42,943 nucleotides of DNA from Oceanospirillaceae bacterium (lineage in GTDB: Bacteria > Pseudomonadota > Gammaproteobacteria > Pseudomonadales > Oceanobacteraceae). Within the stretch, counting starts at the first letter, position 1. Each line of letters starts with the position of its first letter. The stretch spans positions 1 to 42,943 of the forward strand of contig PBNY01000067.1 in the NCBI GenBank assembly GCA_002723385.1, in the 5' to 3' direction. Under the pieces are notes generated by a model that worked only from the letters and a program-made list of their open reading frames with translations, searched no databases and was not told where the DNA came from. Shown here one piece after another: positions 27,162-35,741 of this stretch. Made by a program: the position numbers and the translations under genes.

Positions 27162-29167
27162 TAAGCAGTCGCCTTGTTCTCGATTTCGTCCACAACACTG
27201 GAGATTGCCCGCACAGCATCATTCATTTGAGCTGCATAATCCGTGGTGCTCTGCGCCCAGATTCTAAGGTGATCCCTGGTTTGGCCGTTTGCTTGCTCGG
27301 CATAGTCATTCAGTAGCCGCGTGCCCTGATCTGCCAACTCCTCAATATTCTCTTTTAATGTTGCCAAATATTGATTCTGATGCATTTCAAGCGCTTGGAA
27401 GGAGTTGTCAGCCAGCTTGACCATTCCACCCAAATTATCAGCCGTACGCTCCATGGTGGTAATCGCAGACTGGATTTGATCACGAACAACACTGACCGAT
27501 TCAGCCGCTCTTTGATTTTCACTCGCCAGATTTTCTGTCGATTCGGAAGCCGAAAGAATGGAGGTACTCAATCTGGTGGATGCCTGCTGCAACGTGGCAC
27601 CGTATTCCTTTAACGACGTTGTAGAGCGCGTTAACTCAGTAGCGCCGTCATAAATGCTTCTGGCCAGTTTCTGAAAGTTGTCACTGTTGTTGGCCATTTG
27701 GGTCTGTATCCGCTGACTTTCAGTAAGCAGGTTCTGACTCGATTCAATTTGGTTTTGCATCGCTGTTTTGATGTCAGCAATGGTGCTTTCAAATTGGTTC
27801 CCAAGCGCACTATCTCGTTCAGCTTGCTTAACTTGAGCCTGCTGGATGGATGCTACAAGCTGCTGTTGCTGTTCACGATTATGATCAGCCATATCAGCCA
27901 CTTGCTCTTTCATTTTATTTGTCAGGTTATTCTGTAAGGCAACAGACGTTCTGGCTTGTTTTTCATACACTTCACCAAAGTTCTGAAGTTGCTCTTCGGC
28001 GGCTCGAGTAGCTTGTTGTTGCTGTGTGGTCGTCTTTTCAACCAGCTCATCCACTTGTTCTGAAATACGTTGAATCAAGCCCTGCTCTCGTTCGGACGCA
28101 GCCTGCTGGTTTTGATTCAGATTGCTGATAAACTCATTCAGGGCCTGATTCATCGATTCAACCGCGTCATTAACGCCTCTGGACGCGCTGTCCATAGACT
28201 CCCGCTGAGCTGCTCCCTGTTGTCCAAACTTGTCCATAAAGGATTCGATCAGTTGTTCAAGCGCTTTCTGACTGCCATCGGACGCATCGTTCACCAACCT
28301 GTCCATGGCAGGCCCCATCACGTTTTGAAGACTTTGCTCCAGCCCCTGCTGAATCCCCGCAGTCGCTTCCAGCAAGGATTCCTGCATTTTGTTTCCAATT
28401 TGTTCAGCCAGACCTTGTAAAGCCTCTCGTGATTGCCCTCCATCATCTGCAATCTTTTTAAGCTGCATTTCGGCGGTCATACGCGGGAAAATTGCGTCAA
28501 TTTTTACCTGCAGTTTCCCTATCCTCTTTCTGATCCCATTTTCAAACCACTTTTCAATAAAATTGAACGTTACACTTAAAAACACACCCCAAACTGACGT
28601 CATGAAAGCGAGCTTCGCGCCACTGATTACATGGGCCAAGCCGGCTTTCATCTCTTCAACGGCAACATCATTACCAATATTGAGTTCAGACAATCCAAGC
28701 TGCAATCCAACAAACGTTCCGATAACACCAATAGCTGTCAGAAAACCTGGAACGGCTGCCATCAAGCGACTTTCAGTAATACCCGGAGCCAAGCTTGAAG
28801 CATTAAAGAAATAGTCAGCGTCATACACATTGCAAAGTTTCTTTGAATCTCCGTCTTTTGTTTCAATCAAGGTTTCATCGAATTCTTCCCACAAGTGTCT
28901 TTCAGGCCCTTTGCGTTTTCCTATTTTCTCCAGTAAATCATTACGGTTTTCCAGTACAGAGGAGTCACTTTCTTTACCCAGAAAGTCTTTTGTCAGCCAA
29001 CGAACACGTGACCACGCATGGTATGTAGACCATGAAAGAACAATCAGGAAAAGAACAAATAAAAATAGAAGCAGGGCGACAAAAAGTGCACTCAAGTCTG
29101 CTGCTGTTGTAAAACTGAAAATTGCCGAGAAGTCGGGAATCAAACCGGATAAATCAATAGATTGCAT
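27161..29167 (-). CDS. zorA: Zorya ZorA (MotA/ExbB-like motor subunit with long cytoplasmic tail)
   Basis: A 668-residue inner-membrane protein. Hydrophobic segments lie at about residues 25-46, 137-158 (AVPGFLTAIGVIGTFVGLQLGLS) and 181-204 (AKLAFMTSVWGVFLSVTFNFIE), matching the MotA/TolQ/ExbB core. From about residue 230 to the end there is a Gln-, Ala-, Ser- and Glu-rich, largely helical segment of over 400 residues with heptad-like character (for example QQAASEREQGLIQRI and the many Q-rich stretches). A long intracellular tail of this kind is characteristic of ZorA and is thought to pass the membrane signal to the effectors. It is the first gene of the operon; AAGGAG lies 12 nt before the ATG. 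Confidence 0.93.
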   Translation of the reverse strand: MQSIDLSGLIPDFSAIFSFTTAADLSALFVALLLFLFVLFLIVLSWSTYHAWSRVRWLTKDFLGKESDSSVLENRNDLLEKIGKRKGPERHLWEEFDETLIETKDGDSKKLCNVYDADYFFNASSLAPGITESRLMAAVPGFLTAIGVIGTFVGLQLGLSELNIGNDVAVEEMKAGLAHVISGAKLAFMTSVWGVFLSVTFNFIEKWFENGIRKRIGKLQVKIDAIFPRMTAEMQLKKIADDGGQSREALQGLAEQIGNKMQESLLEATAGIQQGLEQSLQNVMGPAMDRLVNDASDGSQKALEQLIESFMDKFGQQGAAQRESMDSASRGVNDAVESMNQALNEFISNLNQNQQAASEREQGLIQRISEQVDELVEKTTTQQQQATRAAEEQLQNFGEVYEKQARTSVALQNNLTNKMKEQVADMADHNREQQQQLVASIQQAQVKQAERDSALGNQFESTIADIKTAMQNQIESSQNLLTESQRIQTQMANNSDNFQKLARSIYDGATELTRSTTSLKEYGATLQQASTRLSTSILSASESTENLASENQRAAESVSVVRDQIQSAITTMERTADNLGGMVKLADNSFQALEMHQNQYLATLKENIEELADQGTRLLNDYAEQANGQTRDHLRIWAQSTTDYAAQMNDAVRAISSVVDEIENKATA

Positions 29168-29437
29168 AAGGCAGTACTGCTCCTTGTATCAAGAACGGTC
29201 AGTGTCGCTAGCCGTAAGAGGTTTGAACTAGCGATCACCAAATAATTAATGGAACCTAGCCAAGACATATCACGACTATCAGACTACTGGTGTCTTATTC
29301 AATCGTCGAGGATAAGCTGCAATCGTGTTGACCTTGCTTCCTCAATTGCAAACCTGCTGGGGAGGATATACCTCGTTTTGAAAGGTGCTGATCTGCCCGG
29401 TGTTCAGGCGTAGCTGGATGTAAAACCGAAATTCCAG
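29168..29437. other. 270-bp gap between zorA and fic
   Basis: The Zorya promoter should lie here, reading leftward, but I find no clear -35/-10 pair. The sequence is AT-rich and holds no credible small gene. Its left end carries the ribosome binding site of zorA and its right end part of the hairpin over the fic stop. Confidence 0.5.
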
Positions 29438-29445
29438 TTACGCCT
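29406..29445. repeat. Imperfect 13-bp inverted repeat across the fic stop codon
   Basis: AGGCGTAGCTGGA and TCCAGTTACGCCT pair over 12 of 13 positions around a 14-nt loop. The right arm overlaps the last codons of fic. No T-tract follows on the minus strand, so terminator function is uncertain. Confidence 0.5.
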
Positions 29446-30451
29446 TATTATTTGGCACAATCTCCCAATGACCAGTTTTGGCTGATCCAACACGTTGTAA
29501 TCGACCATCACGCTGCAGCTTGGTAATAGCACGAGCGATGGTACGAATGTCCTTGCCTATAACATTGGCCATTTGTTGGCGCGTCAGTATCGGATCGGAT
29601 TCCAGCAAGGCCAAAATCGCCTCGGTGGTTTTCATTCCTGCGATATCAACGGAGCGATTTACAGGGGCGTTTACAGGGGCGTTTACAGGGGCGTTTACAG
29701 GGGCGTTTTGCGCAAGAGTCTGGGCAATCACAGACAAGGTGAAATGAATAAAAGGCGTGCTATTGGCTTCCTCATCAGCTTGTTCAAGTGCCCGGTAATA
29801 GCTCTGTTGATTGTCCTTGATAACACTTTCAAGCGGCAGCGCCAAAAACAATGGATGCCACTGTGACAATATGAGTGTTTGCCACAACCGCCCCATTCGG
29901 CCATTCCCATCGCTAAACGGGTGAATAAATTCAAACTCATAGTGGAAGACACTGCTGGTGATCAACGGATGATCTTTGCTTTGTCTGAGCCAATCGGTCA
30001 GATCAGCCATCAATCCTGAGACCTGGTGAGCAGGCGGAGCTATGTGATGCACGATCCCCGCCTTGTGAATACCGACTGCTTTGTTTCGAAACTCTCCGGC
30101 GGTGACCAAAGTATCTGCCATCATCAGACCATGGGCAGACAGCAGGTCCTTGATATTGCCGGGTTGCAAATTGGGCAAGGCGTCATAAGCCGCAATAGCG
30201 CCTTTAACTTCTGCCAATTCACGCACATTACCCAGGACATGATGCCCATCCACAATCGCTGTGATCTGGTCTTCTGTCAGGGTATTCCCTTCAATGGCCA
30301 ACGTACCTGTGATGGTTTTAATGCGATTTTGCTTACGCAATTGGGGAGAAGCATTGAGCGCACTGGCATTCAGCCGTCCAACCTGTTCGCTGATCTCGGC
30401 AACGAGGTTAAGAATCTCAGAAGTGATGGTAAACGGTGGTTGATAGCTCAT
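29438..30451 (-). CDS. Fic-domain protein with N-terminal inhibitory helix and C-terminal winged helix
   Basis: A 337-residue protein. The Fic active site HPFSDGNGRMGR spans about residues 177-188 with the catalytic His177, as in enzymes that transfer AMP from ATP to target proteins. The N-terminal segment TLAIEGN (about 50-56) matches the inhibitory (S/T)xxxE(G/N) motif, so the enzyme probably controls itself (class II). A Pro/Asn/Ala/Val repeat (APVN four times, about residues 250-265) joins this to a C-terminal winged-helix (about 270-335, LTRQQMANVIGKDIRTIARAI). The repeat is encoded by four perfect 12-bp units. It lies just upstream of zorA on the same strand. Target protein unknown; a link to phage defence is inference from position. 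Confidence 0.88.
   Translation of the reverse strand: MSYQPPFTITSEILNLVAEISEQVGRLNASALNASPQLRKQNRIKTITGTLAIEGNTLTEDQITAIVDGHHVLGNVRELAEVKGAIAAYDALPNLQPGNIKDLLSAHGLMMADTLVTAGEFRNKAVGIHKAGIVHHIAPPAHQVSGLMADLTDWLRQSKDHPLITSSVFHYEFEFIHPFSDGNGRMGRLWQTLILSQWHPLFLALPLESVIKDNQQSYYRALEQADEEANSTPFIHFTLSVIAQTLAQNAPVNAPVNAPVNAPVNRSVDIAGMKTTEAILALLESDPILTRQQMANVIGKDIRTIARAITKLQRDGRLQRVGSAKTGHWEIVPNNKA
29659..29706. repeat. Four perfect 12-bp tandem repeats inside fic
   Basis: The unit TTACAGGGGCGT (plus strand) is repeated exactly at 29659, 29671, 29683 and 29695. On the coding strand it adds the residues Ala-Pro-Val-Asn per copy. Changing the copy number would keep the frame and only change linker length. 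Confidence 0.95.
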
Positions 30452-30539
30452 ATGCCAGCTCTTTTTCCTGACGCTGAAAGAAATGTCCAGTCAGCCTTGC
30501 GCAAGGTGACTGGCAAGAATCAGGCAACCAGGCCAATAC

Positions 30540-31445
30540 CTATGGCACGCCTGCTACCTTGTATGGATTTCGGCCGCCTTCAGGAGGACGTTTAAAGCGT
30601 TTGTACGTCCATTGGTACTGTTCCGGAGCGGTAGCAACCACTTGCTCCACGCTTTTATTCAGTCCTTCGCTGGATTCCATCGGATCAGTGCTGTAGATCT
30701 GCTCATCCGCTTCCAGCAGGTGAATATCAAAACCTTCACTGTTGGGCAGTCGCACGGCAAACACCATCAGAGCATGGGCTTTGGTGCGTTGCAGCAGTTC
30801 AAACGGCATTCTCGGCGTGAGTGTCGGCACTTCCATAAACGGTACCATCACACCGCTGCGGCGTTCCGGTTCCTGATCCGGCAGAAAACCAACGGCTTGC
30901 CCACGTTGCAAGGCCTTGAAAAGTGATCGAACGCCACCTGCTGTGGTCGGTACCAGTCTGGCACCGATCAGCTCCCGGCGCTGTTTCATCCATTCATCAA
31001 ACACCGGATTCTTGGCGGGCTTGAACATAATGGTCATGTCGGTCCGTTGTGCCAGATACTGATTCAGCAATTCCCAGTTGCCAATGTGCGGCGCCAGCAA
31101 CAACAGTCCACGGTCATCTTCCAGCGCCTGCTGAAGCAGTTCTTCATTGTGAACCTGGCGAATCAATTTCAGACTGGCGTCGGGAGAGCGCCCCCAGAGC
31201 ATGCCCATTTCAGCGGCGACCATGCCATTGTGCAGCAAGGTACTTTTCAGCAATGCATCACGTTCTTGTTCCGGCATGTCCGGGTACACCATCGACAGGT
31301 TCACCCGCGCCACTTCACGAGCACGGGTACGACGAATCCATAGCATCCTGCCTAACAGACGCCCAACCCCCTGGGCCAGTGACAATGGCAATAACGACAT
31401 CAGGCGAATCAGCCCGATCATCAAATATCCGGATAGCGTTTTCAC
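30540..31445 (-). CDS. LpxL/HtrB-family lipid A acyltransferase-like protein
   Basis: A 301-residue membrane-associated acyltransferase. I prefer the GTG at 31445 with AGGA about 8 nt upstream; the frame runs open to 31496. An N-terminal hydrophobic helix (about residues 8-30, LIRLMSLLPLSLAQGVGRLLG) is followed by the catalytic H-x4-E motif in LLLAPHIGNWELLN and by conserved MFKPAKNPVFDEWMKQRRE, GFLPDQEP and MPFELLQRTKA. Relatives add a secondary acyl chain to lipid A at the inner membrane. The position near glyQ matches the homologous gene near the Pseudomonas origin. Chain length and acceptor cannot be told. Confidence 0.9.
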   Translation of the reverse strand: MKTLSGYLMIGLIRLMSLLPLSLAQGVGRLLGRMLWIRRTRAREVARVNLSMVYPDMPEQERDALLKSTLLHNGMVAAEMGMLWGRSPDASLKLIRQVHNEELLQQALEDDRGLLLLAPHIGNWELLNQYLAQRTDMTIMFKPAKNPVFDEWMKQRRELIGARLVPTTAGGVRSLFKALQRGQAVGFLPDQEPERRSGVMVPFMEVPTLTPRMPFELLQRTKAHALMVFAVRLPNSEGFDIHLLEADEQIYSTDPMESSEGLNKSVEQVVATAPEQYQWTYKRFKRPPEGGRNPYKVAGVP

Positions 31446-31770
31446 AGTGGAGTCCTGAAAGGAAAGCGAGCCAAGCGGCATCGGAAGCGGTGGCAAGTTT
31501 ACCCGTGCCGTCGTCGTGTGGGCAAACCACTGAGTCCGTCACCCAGCACCCTCCGCCGTTCCAGGCCCGGATTCCCGAATGCCCCGGTATCTGGGGCACG
31601 TATCTCAACCGACATAACACAGCCCAAAAACAGCACCGGAAACAGGGCACGACAAAGTTCTCAACCCGTATTTAAACGGGTGTCTAAAATAATCGGAACA
31701 GCATAGAATAGCGCCCGCCCAAAAGGCACTCTTCCCCACCGTACTACTTGCTCTACAGGAGCCAGGCCCA
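31446..31770. other. 325-bp divergent gap with promoter candidate
   Basis: The gap separates the leftward acyltransferase from the rightward kinase. A -10-like TAGAAT lies at 31704-31709 for the kinase, without a convincing -35. I see no gene in the stretch; short open frames lack ribosome binding sites. Confidence 0.4.
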
Positions 31771-32421
31771 ATGAAATTTGACTATATGGTTGGTGCCGTC
31801 ATTCACGACCTGAAAAACCAGCTGCAAACCCTACAGGTATGCGAGCTGGACGCCATGCAACAAATCCCGGCAAGGTACCACCACTTGCTGAAACCGATCG
31901 TTCAGAACACCAATCGTCTGCAGAACGATGCCATGCAGATGATGACGCTGTTCCGGCTGGAAAAAGCCATCGACTTCCCGTTCGATGATGCTTGGCCGCA
32001 CGACACCGCGCTGGATGCCATCGAGTCGATGCAGATCCAGTTTCCGAACATCAAGTTTGTCAACGACATCGCCGAGAGCATTCAGGGCGTCTACAACGAC
32101 GATCTGCTGCAACTGGCACTGACCACCCTGATCACCAACAGCGCCCAGGCCGGTGCGACCCGCATTCGCATTGCTGCCGATGCCGGCGACAACGAAATCG
32201 TCTGGCACATGGAAGACAATGGCCACGGCTTTGACCAGAGTGTGTTGAACGGCGAGCAGATCACCACCAAGACCGGCGGTAGCGGTCTGGGTCTGTATCT
32301 GGTCGACCTGATTGCCGCCCACCACAAGGCTGACGACCAACAGGGTCGCATCAGCTGCAGCAATCTGCCCAAGGGTGGCGCGGAAGTCCGCATTCACATG
32401 CCCCAGCATGCACTGGGTTAA
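31771..32421 (+). CDS. Small soluble histidine kinase-like protein
   Basis: A 216-residue cytosolic protein with AGGAG 9 nt upstream. It has a possible phospho-acceptor His12 in VIHDLKNQL followed by a helical pair, and an HATPase_c domain with an N-box (LALTTLITNSAQAGA), G1 (EDNGHGF) and G2 (GGSGLGLYL) as ATP-binding motifs. It has no transmembrane segment, no HAMP or PAS domain and no sensory domain, and no response regulator lies beside it. It may work as a cytoplasmic kinase or phosphatase for a partner encoded elsewhere. It is transcribed toward glyQ but separated by a strong-looking promoter. Confidence 0.8.
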   Translation: MKFDYMVGAVIHDLKNQLQTLQVCELDAMQQIPARYHHLLKPIVQNTNRLQNDAMQMMTLFRLEKAIDFPFDDAWPHDTALDAIESMQIQFPNIKFVNDIAESIQGVYNDDLLQLALTTLITNSAQAGATRIRIAADAGDNEIVWHMEDNGHGFDQSVLNGEQITTKTGGSGLGLYLVDLIAAHHKADDQQGRISCSNLPKGGAEVRIHMPQHALG

Positions 32422-32475
32422 TTGATCCAGCGAGCCACCAGCCTGCGCCGGGCCACTGTTATCCCCGCCCGGCAT

Positions 32476-32484
32476 TGCTATAAT
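32476..32484 (+). promoter_or_regulatory. Extended -10 promoter for glyQS
   Basis: TGCTATAAT is a perfect extended -10 (TGn-TATAAT), 79 bp before the glyQ start. The -35 (about CTGTTA at 32456) is weak, as is usual for extended -10 promoters. Confidence 0.7.
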
Positions 32485-32562
32485 CCGGCGTCTTTTCCAT
32501 TTATCTTCGCTATCGGCGAATGCATCAGCTGGACTGTTGCTCGCTGAAAAGGGTTATACGCT

Positions 32563-33567
32563 GTGAGTCAGAGTCGCCATAACATCAAGACCTTCCAGGG
32601 CCTGATTGCCGCCCTGCAGGAATTCTGGTCCGAACAGGGCTGTGTCATCAACCAACCGCTGGATCTGGAGGTTGGCGCCGGTACCTTCCATGTTCACACC
32701 TTCCTGCGTGCCGTCGGCCCGGAAACCTGGAACTCAGCGTACGTTCAGCCAAGCCGTCGTCCTACTGACGGTCGTTATGGCGAGAACCCGAACCGCCTGC
32801 AGCATTACTACCAGTTTCAGGTGGTGATGAAGCCAAACCCGATCGACATCCAGGAAAAGTATCTGGATTCCCTCAAGGCACTGGGCATCGACCCATTGGT
32901 GCACGACATCCGTTTCGTGGAAGACAACTGGGAATCCCCGACTCTGGGTGCCTGGGGTCTGGGCTGGGAAGTCTGGCTCAACGGTATGGAAGTGACCCAG
33001 TTCACCTACTTCCAGCAAGCCGGTGGTCTGGAGTGCTACCCGGTCACGGGTGAAATCACCTACGGTCTTGAGCGTATCGCCATGTACCTGCAGGAAGTGG
33101 ACTCCGTTTACGACCTGGTCTGGACGTACGGCCCGGATGGCAAAGCCGTGACCTACGGCGATGTGTTCCATCAGAACGAAGTCGAACAATCGACCTACAA
33201 CTTTGAGTACGCCGACGTCGACTTCCTGTTCCAGGCGTTCGACCAGTACGAAAAAGACTGTAACCGTCTGATCGAAGCCAACCTGCCACTGCCTGCCTAT
33301 GAGCAGACGCTGAAAGCCTCGCACACCTTTAACATGCTCGACGCGCGCGGAGCGATCTCGGTGACCGAACGTCAGGGCTACATTTTGCGCGTTCGCACCC
33401 TGGCCCGTGCCGTGGCACACGCCTACCTCGATAGCCGTGCAGAAAAAGGCTTCCCGTTAGCCGACGAAGCCATCCGTCAGGAAATACTGGCCAAATGGCA
33501 GGCCGCCAAGGCCAAAGAAGCTGAAAAAGCAGCCAAGCAAGCTGAGAAAGCCCAGGAGAACAACTAA
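32563..33567 (+). CDS. glyQ: Glycyl-tRNA synthetase alpha subunit
   Basis: A 334-residue class II synthetase subunit; with GlyS it forms the alpha2beta2 enzyme that charges tRNA(Gly). The start is GTG at 32563 with AAAAGGG upstream, matching the family N-terminus ([18 protein letters not shown]). Conserved blocks include [41 protein letters not shown] and [19 protein letters not shown]. It is about 30 residues longer than E. coli GlyQ because of a charged Lys/Glu/Ala C-terminal tail. The stop overlaps the glyS start by one base (TAATG). Confidence 0.98.
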   Translation: MSQSRHNIKTFQGLIAALQEFWSEQGCVINQPLDLEVGAGTFHVHTFLRAVGPETWNSAYVQPSRRPTDGRYGENPNRLQHYYQFQVVMKPNPIDIQEKYLDSLKALGIDPLVHDIRFVEDNWESPTLGAWGLGWEVWLNGMEVTQFTYFQQAGGLECYPVTGEITYGLERIAMYLQEVDSVYDLVWTYGPDGKAVTYGDVFHQNEVEQSTYNFEYADVDFLFQAFDQYEKDCNRLIEANLPLPAYEQTLKASHTFNMLDARGAISVTERQGYILRVRTLARAVAHAYLDSRAEKGFPLADEAIRQEILAKWQAAKAKEAEKAAKQAEKAQENN

Positions 33568-35681
33568 TGGCTACACGTGATTTTCTGGTTGAACTGGGTA
33601 CGGAAGAACTGCCACCGATGGCACTGAAGAACCTGCATCAGTCATTTCTTGAGGGCATTCTTTGGGGACTCGAAGGAGCTGGATTAACAAAGGGAGACGA
33701 TCACTGCCAGCTCTACATAACGGATGATGGTCGAGTACCCAAATATGCCGCACCTAGACGTCTGGCTGTGATCATTAAAAATGTTCCAGAGAAGCAAGAA
33801 GATCGGACTGATGTTCTCTTTGGCCCGCCAGCCAAAATCGCCTATGACGCCGATGGCAATCTGACCAAGGCCGCGCTCGGCTTTGCTTCCCGCGCTGGTG
33901 CCAGCGCCGAAGACCTGAAAGAAGCCCCGGAATCCGCAGGCAAGAACGCGGGCAAGCTGATGCTGGAGCGCACCATCTCGGGTAAAAACACCGTTGAACT
34001 GCTGCCAAAAATCGTTCAGAACAGCCTCGACAAACTGCCGATTCCAAAGCGCATGCGCTGGGGTTCGTCCCGTACTGAATTTGTGCGCCCGGCCCGTTGG
34101 TTGCTGATGTTATTCGGAAACGAGGTTGTAGAAGCCGAAGTTATGGGCCTAAAAGCAGGTAATACCAGCCGTGGCCACCGCTTCCATGCACCGGGTGAAA
34201 TCACCATCAATGACCCGGCGGAATACGAAAGCAAACTGCGTAACGCATACGTAAGGGCCAACTTTCTGGAGCGTTCCGACTTGATCGCCGAGCAAGTCAA
34301 AGCCGAAGGCGAGAAGCTGGGCGGCGAAGCCGTGATCGAAGACGATCTGCTGGAAGAAGTCACTGCCCTGAACGAGTGGCCGGTGGCGCTGGCTGGTTCA
34401 TTCGAAGAAGCATTCCTGACTGTACCGGCGGAAGCGTTGGTGTCTTCCATGAAAGAACACCAGAAATACTTCCACGTGATGAAAGACGGCCAGCTGCTGA
34501 ACAACTTCATCACCATCTCCAACATCGAGTCCAAAGATCCGATGCAGGTGATTTCCGGTAATGAAAAAGTGATTCGTCCCCGTCTGGCCGATGCCAAGTT
34601 CTTCTGGGACACCGACCGCAAGCAACCGCTGGAAAACCGCTTCGAGAAGCTGGAAAACGTGGTCTGGGTCAACAGCCTCGGTTCCATCGCTGACAAGGCG
34701 CGCCGTATCTCGATGCTAGGCCAGAAAATCGCCACGGCCATGGACGCCGACACCGCACTGGTCGAACGCGCTGCGAAGCTGTGCAAGAACGATTTGGTCA
34801 CCAACATGGTATTCGAGTTCACCGACCTTCAGGGTCTGGCGGGCAAATACTACGCCGAACACGACGGTGAACACGCAGACGTTTGCGCCGCCATGGTCGA
34901 ACAGTACATGCCAGCGTTTGCCGGTGATGAACTGCCAGCCACCACTACCGGTACCGCCATTGCGCTGGCTGATCGTCTTGATTCGCTGGTCGGCCTGTTC
35001 GGCATTGGCCAGCTGCCAACCGGCTCCAAAGACCCGTTTGCGCTGCGTCGTGCGTCATTGGGTGTGCTGCGTATTCTGGTTGAAAAGCAAATCAATCTGG
35101 ATCTGAACCAGCTGATCGACTGGGCGCAGGAAAGCGACTGGGCCACCGATCTGAATGCCGACACCAAAGCCACGCTGATCGAATACATGCTGGATCGTTT
35201 CTCCGCCTGGTATCAGGACGAGAACATCCCGGCTGACGTATTCCAGGCGGTTCGCGCACTGGGCGTGACCAACCCGCTGGATATCGACCGTCGCGTACAG
35301 GCGGTACATGCGTTCTCCAAACTGGATGCCGCAGAAGCACTGGCGTCGGCCAACAAGCGCGTGGCCAACATTCTGGCCAAGAACGGCGGCGATCAGGTCG
35401 AAGCCGTGGTGAACCGTGAGCTGCTGCAACAGGCAGAAGAAAAAGCGCTGGCAGATGAAATCGCCGGTATGCAGGATCTGCTCAAGCCATCTCTGGCCAA
35501 GGGCGACTACCAGGGCGCACTGAACGCCCTCGCCTTCCTGCGTGATGTGGTTGATGCCTTCTTCGACAACGTCATGGTAATGGCCGACGACGAAGCGGTT
35601 AAGAACAACCGCCTCGCCTTGCTGAAACAGCTGCAAGGGCTGTTCCTGGCCATCGCTGATATCTCTGTACTGCAGAGCTGA
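33567..35681 (+). CDS. glyS: Glycyl-tRNA synthetase beta subunit
   Basis: A 704-residue subunit that binds tRNA(Gly) in the alpha2beta2 synthetase. The N-terminal block LVELGTEELPPMALKNL and the AAPRRLAVII, FGPPAKI and KRMRWGS segments are typical. An HD-like region (CKNDLVTNMVFEFTDLQGLAGKYYAEHDGE) and an anticodon-binding-type C-terminal part (NNRLALLKQLQGLFLAIADISVLQ) follow. Codons in 33640-33830 and around 34100-34160 use rare, AT-rich choices (TTA, ATA, AGA, GGA) unlike the rest of the gene. A hairpin with a T-run follows. Confidence 0.98.
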   Translation: MATRDFLVELGTEELPPMALKNLHQSFLEGILWGLEGAGLTKGDDHCQLYITDDGRVPKYAAPRRLAVIIKNVPEKQEDRTDVLFGPPAKIAYDADGNLTKAALGFASRAGASAEDLKEAPESAGKNAGKLMLERTISGKNTVELLPKIVQNSLDKLPIPKRMRWGSSRTEFVRPARWLLMLFGNEVVEAEVMGLKAGNTSRGHRFHAPGEITINDPAEYESKLRNAYVRANFLERSDLIAEQVKAEGEKLGGEAVIEDDLLEEVTALNEWPVALAGSFEEAFLTVPAEALVSSMKEHQKYFHVMKDGQLLNNFITISNIESKDPMQVISGNEKVIRPRLADAKFFWDTDRKQPLENRFEKLENVVWVNSLGSIADKARRISMLGQKIATAMDADTALVERAAKLCKNDLVTNMVFEFTDLQGLAGKYYAEHDGEHADVCAAMVEQYMPAFAGDELPATTTGTAIALADRLDSLVGLFGIGQLPTGSKDPFALRRASLGVLRILVEKQINLDLNQLIDWAQESDWATDLNADTKATLIEYMLDRFSAWYQDENIPADVFQAVRALGVTNPLDIDRRVQAVHAFSKLDAAEALASANKRVANILAKNGGDQVEAVVNRELLQQAEEKALADEIAGMQDLLKPSLAKGDYQGALNALAFLRDVVDAFFDNVMVMADDEAVKNNRLALLKQLQGLFLAIADISVLQS

Positions 35682-35692
35682 TCCATCCCCAG

Positions 35693-35722
35693 GCGGATAC
35701 CAGCCGGTATCCGCTGCCCTTT
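35693..35722 (+). terminator. Terminator-like hairpin after glyS
   Basis: GCGGATACC and GGTATCCGC form a perfect 9-bp stem with an AGCC loop, followed by TGCCCTTTT. It is 12 bp after the stop and 20 bp before gmhB. Confidence 0.7.
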
Positions 35723-35741
35723 TCTTGTCACGGACTTCCCT

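Noticed and set aside
21511-29236. Short CTAGCGA match near both ends of the Zorya operon as an attachment-site pair
   Set aside because: Seven bases is within chance expectation; no integrase gene or tRNA lies nearby.
34471-34482. TTCCACGTGATG as a further parS site in glyS
   Set aside because: Only the left half fits; the right half departs from the palindrome at several bases.
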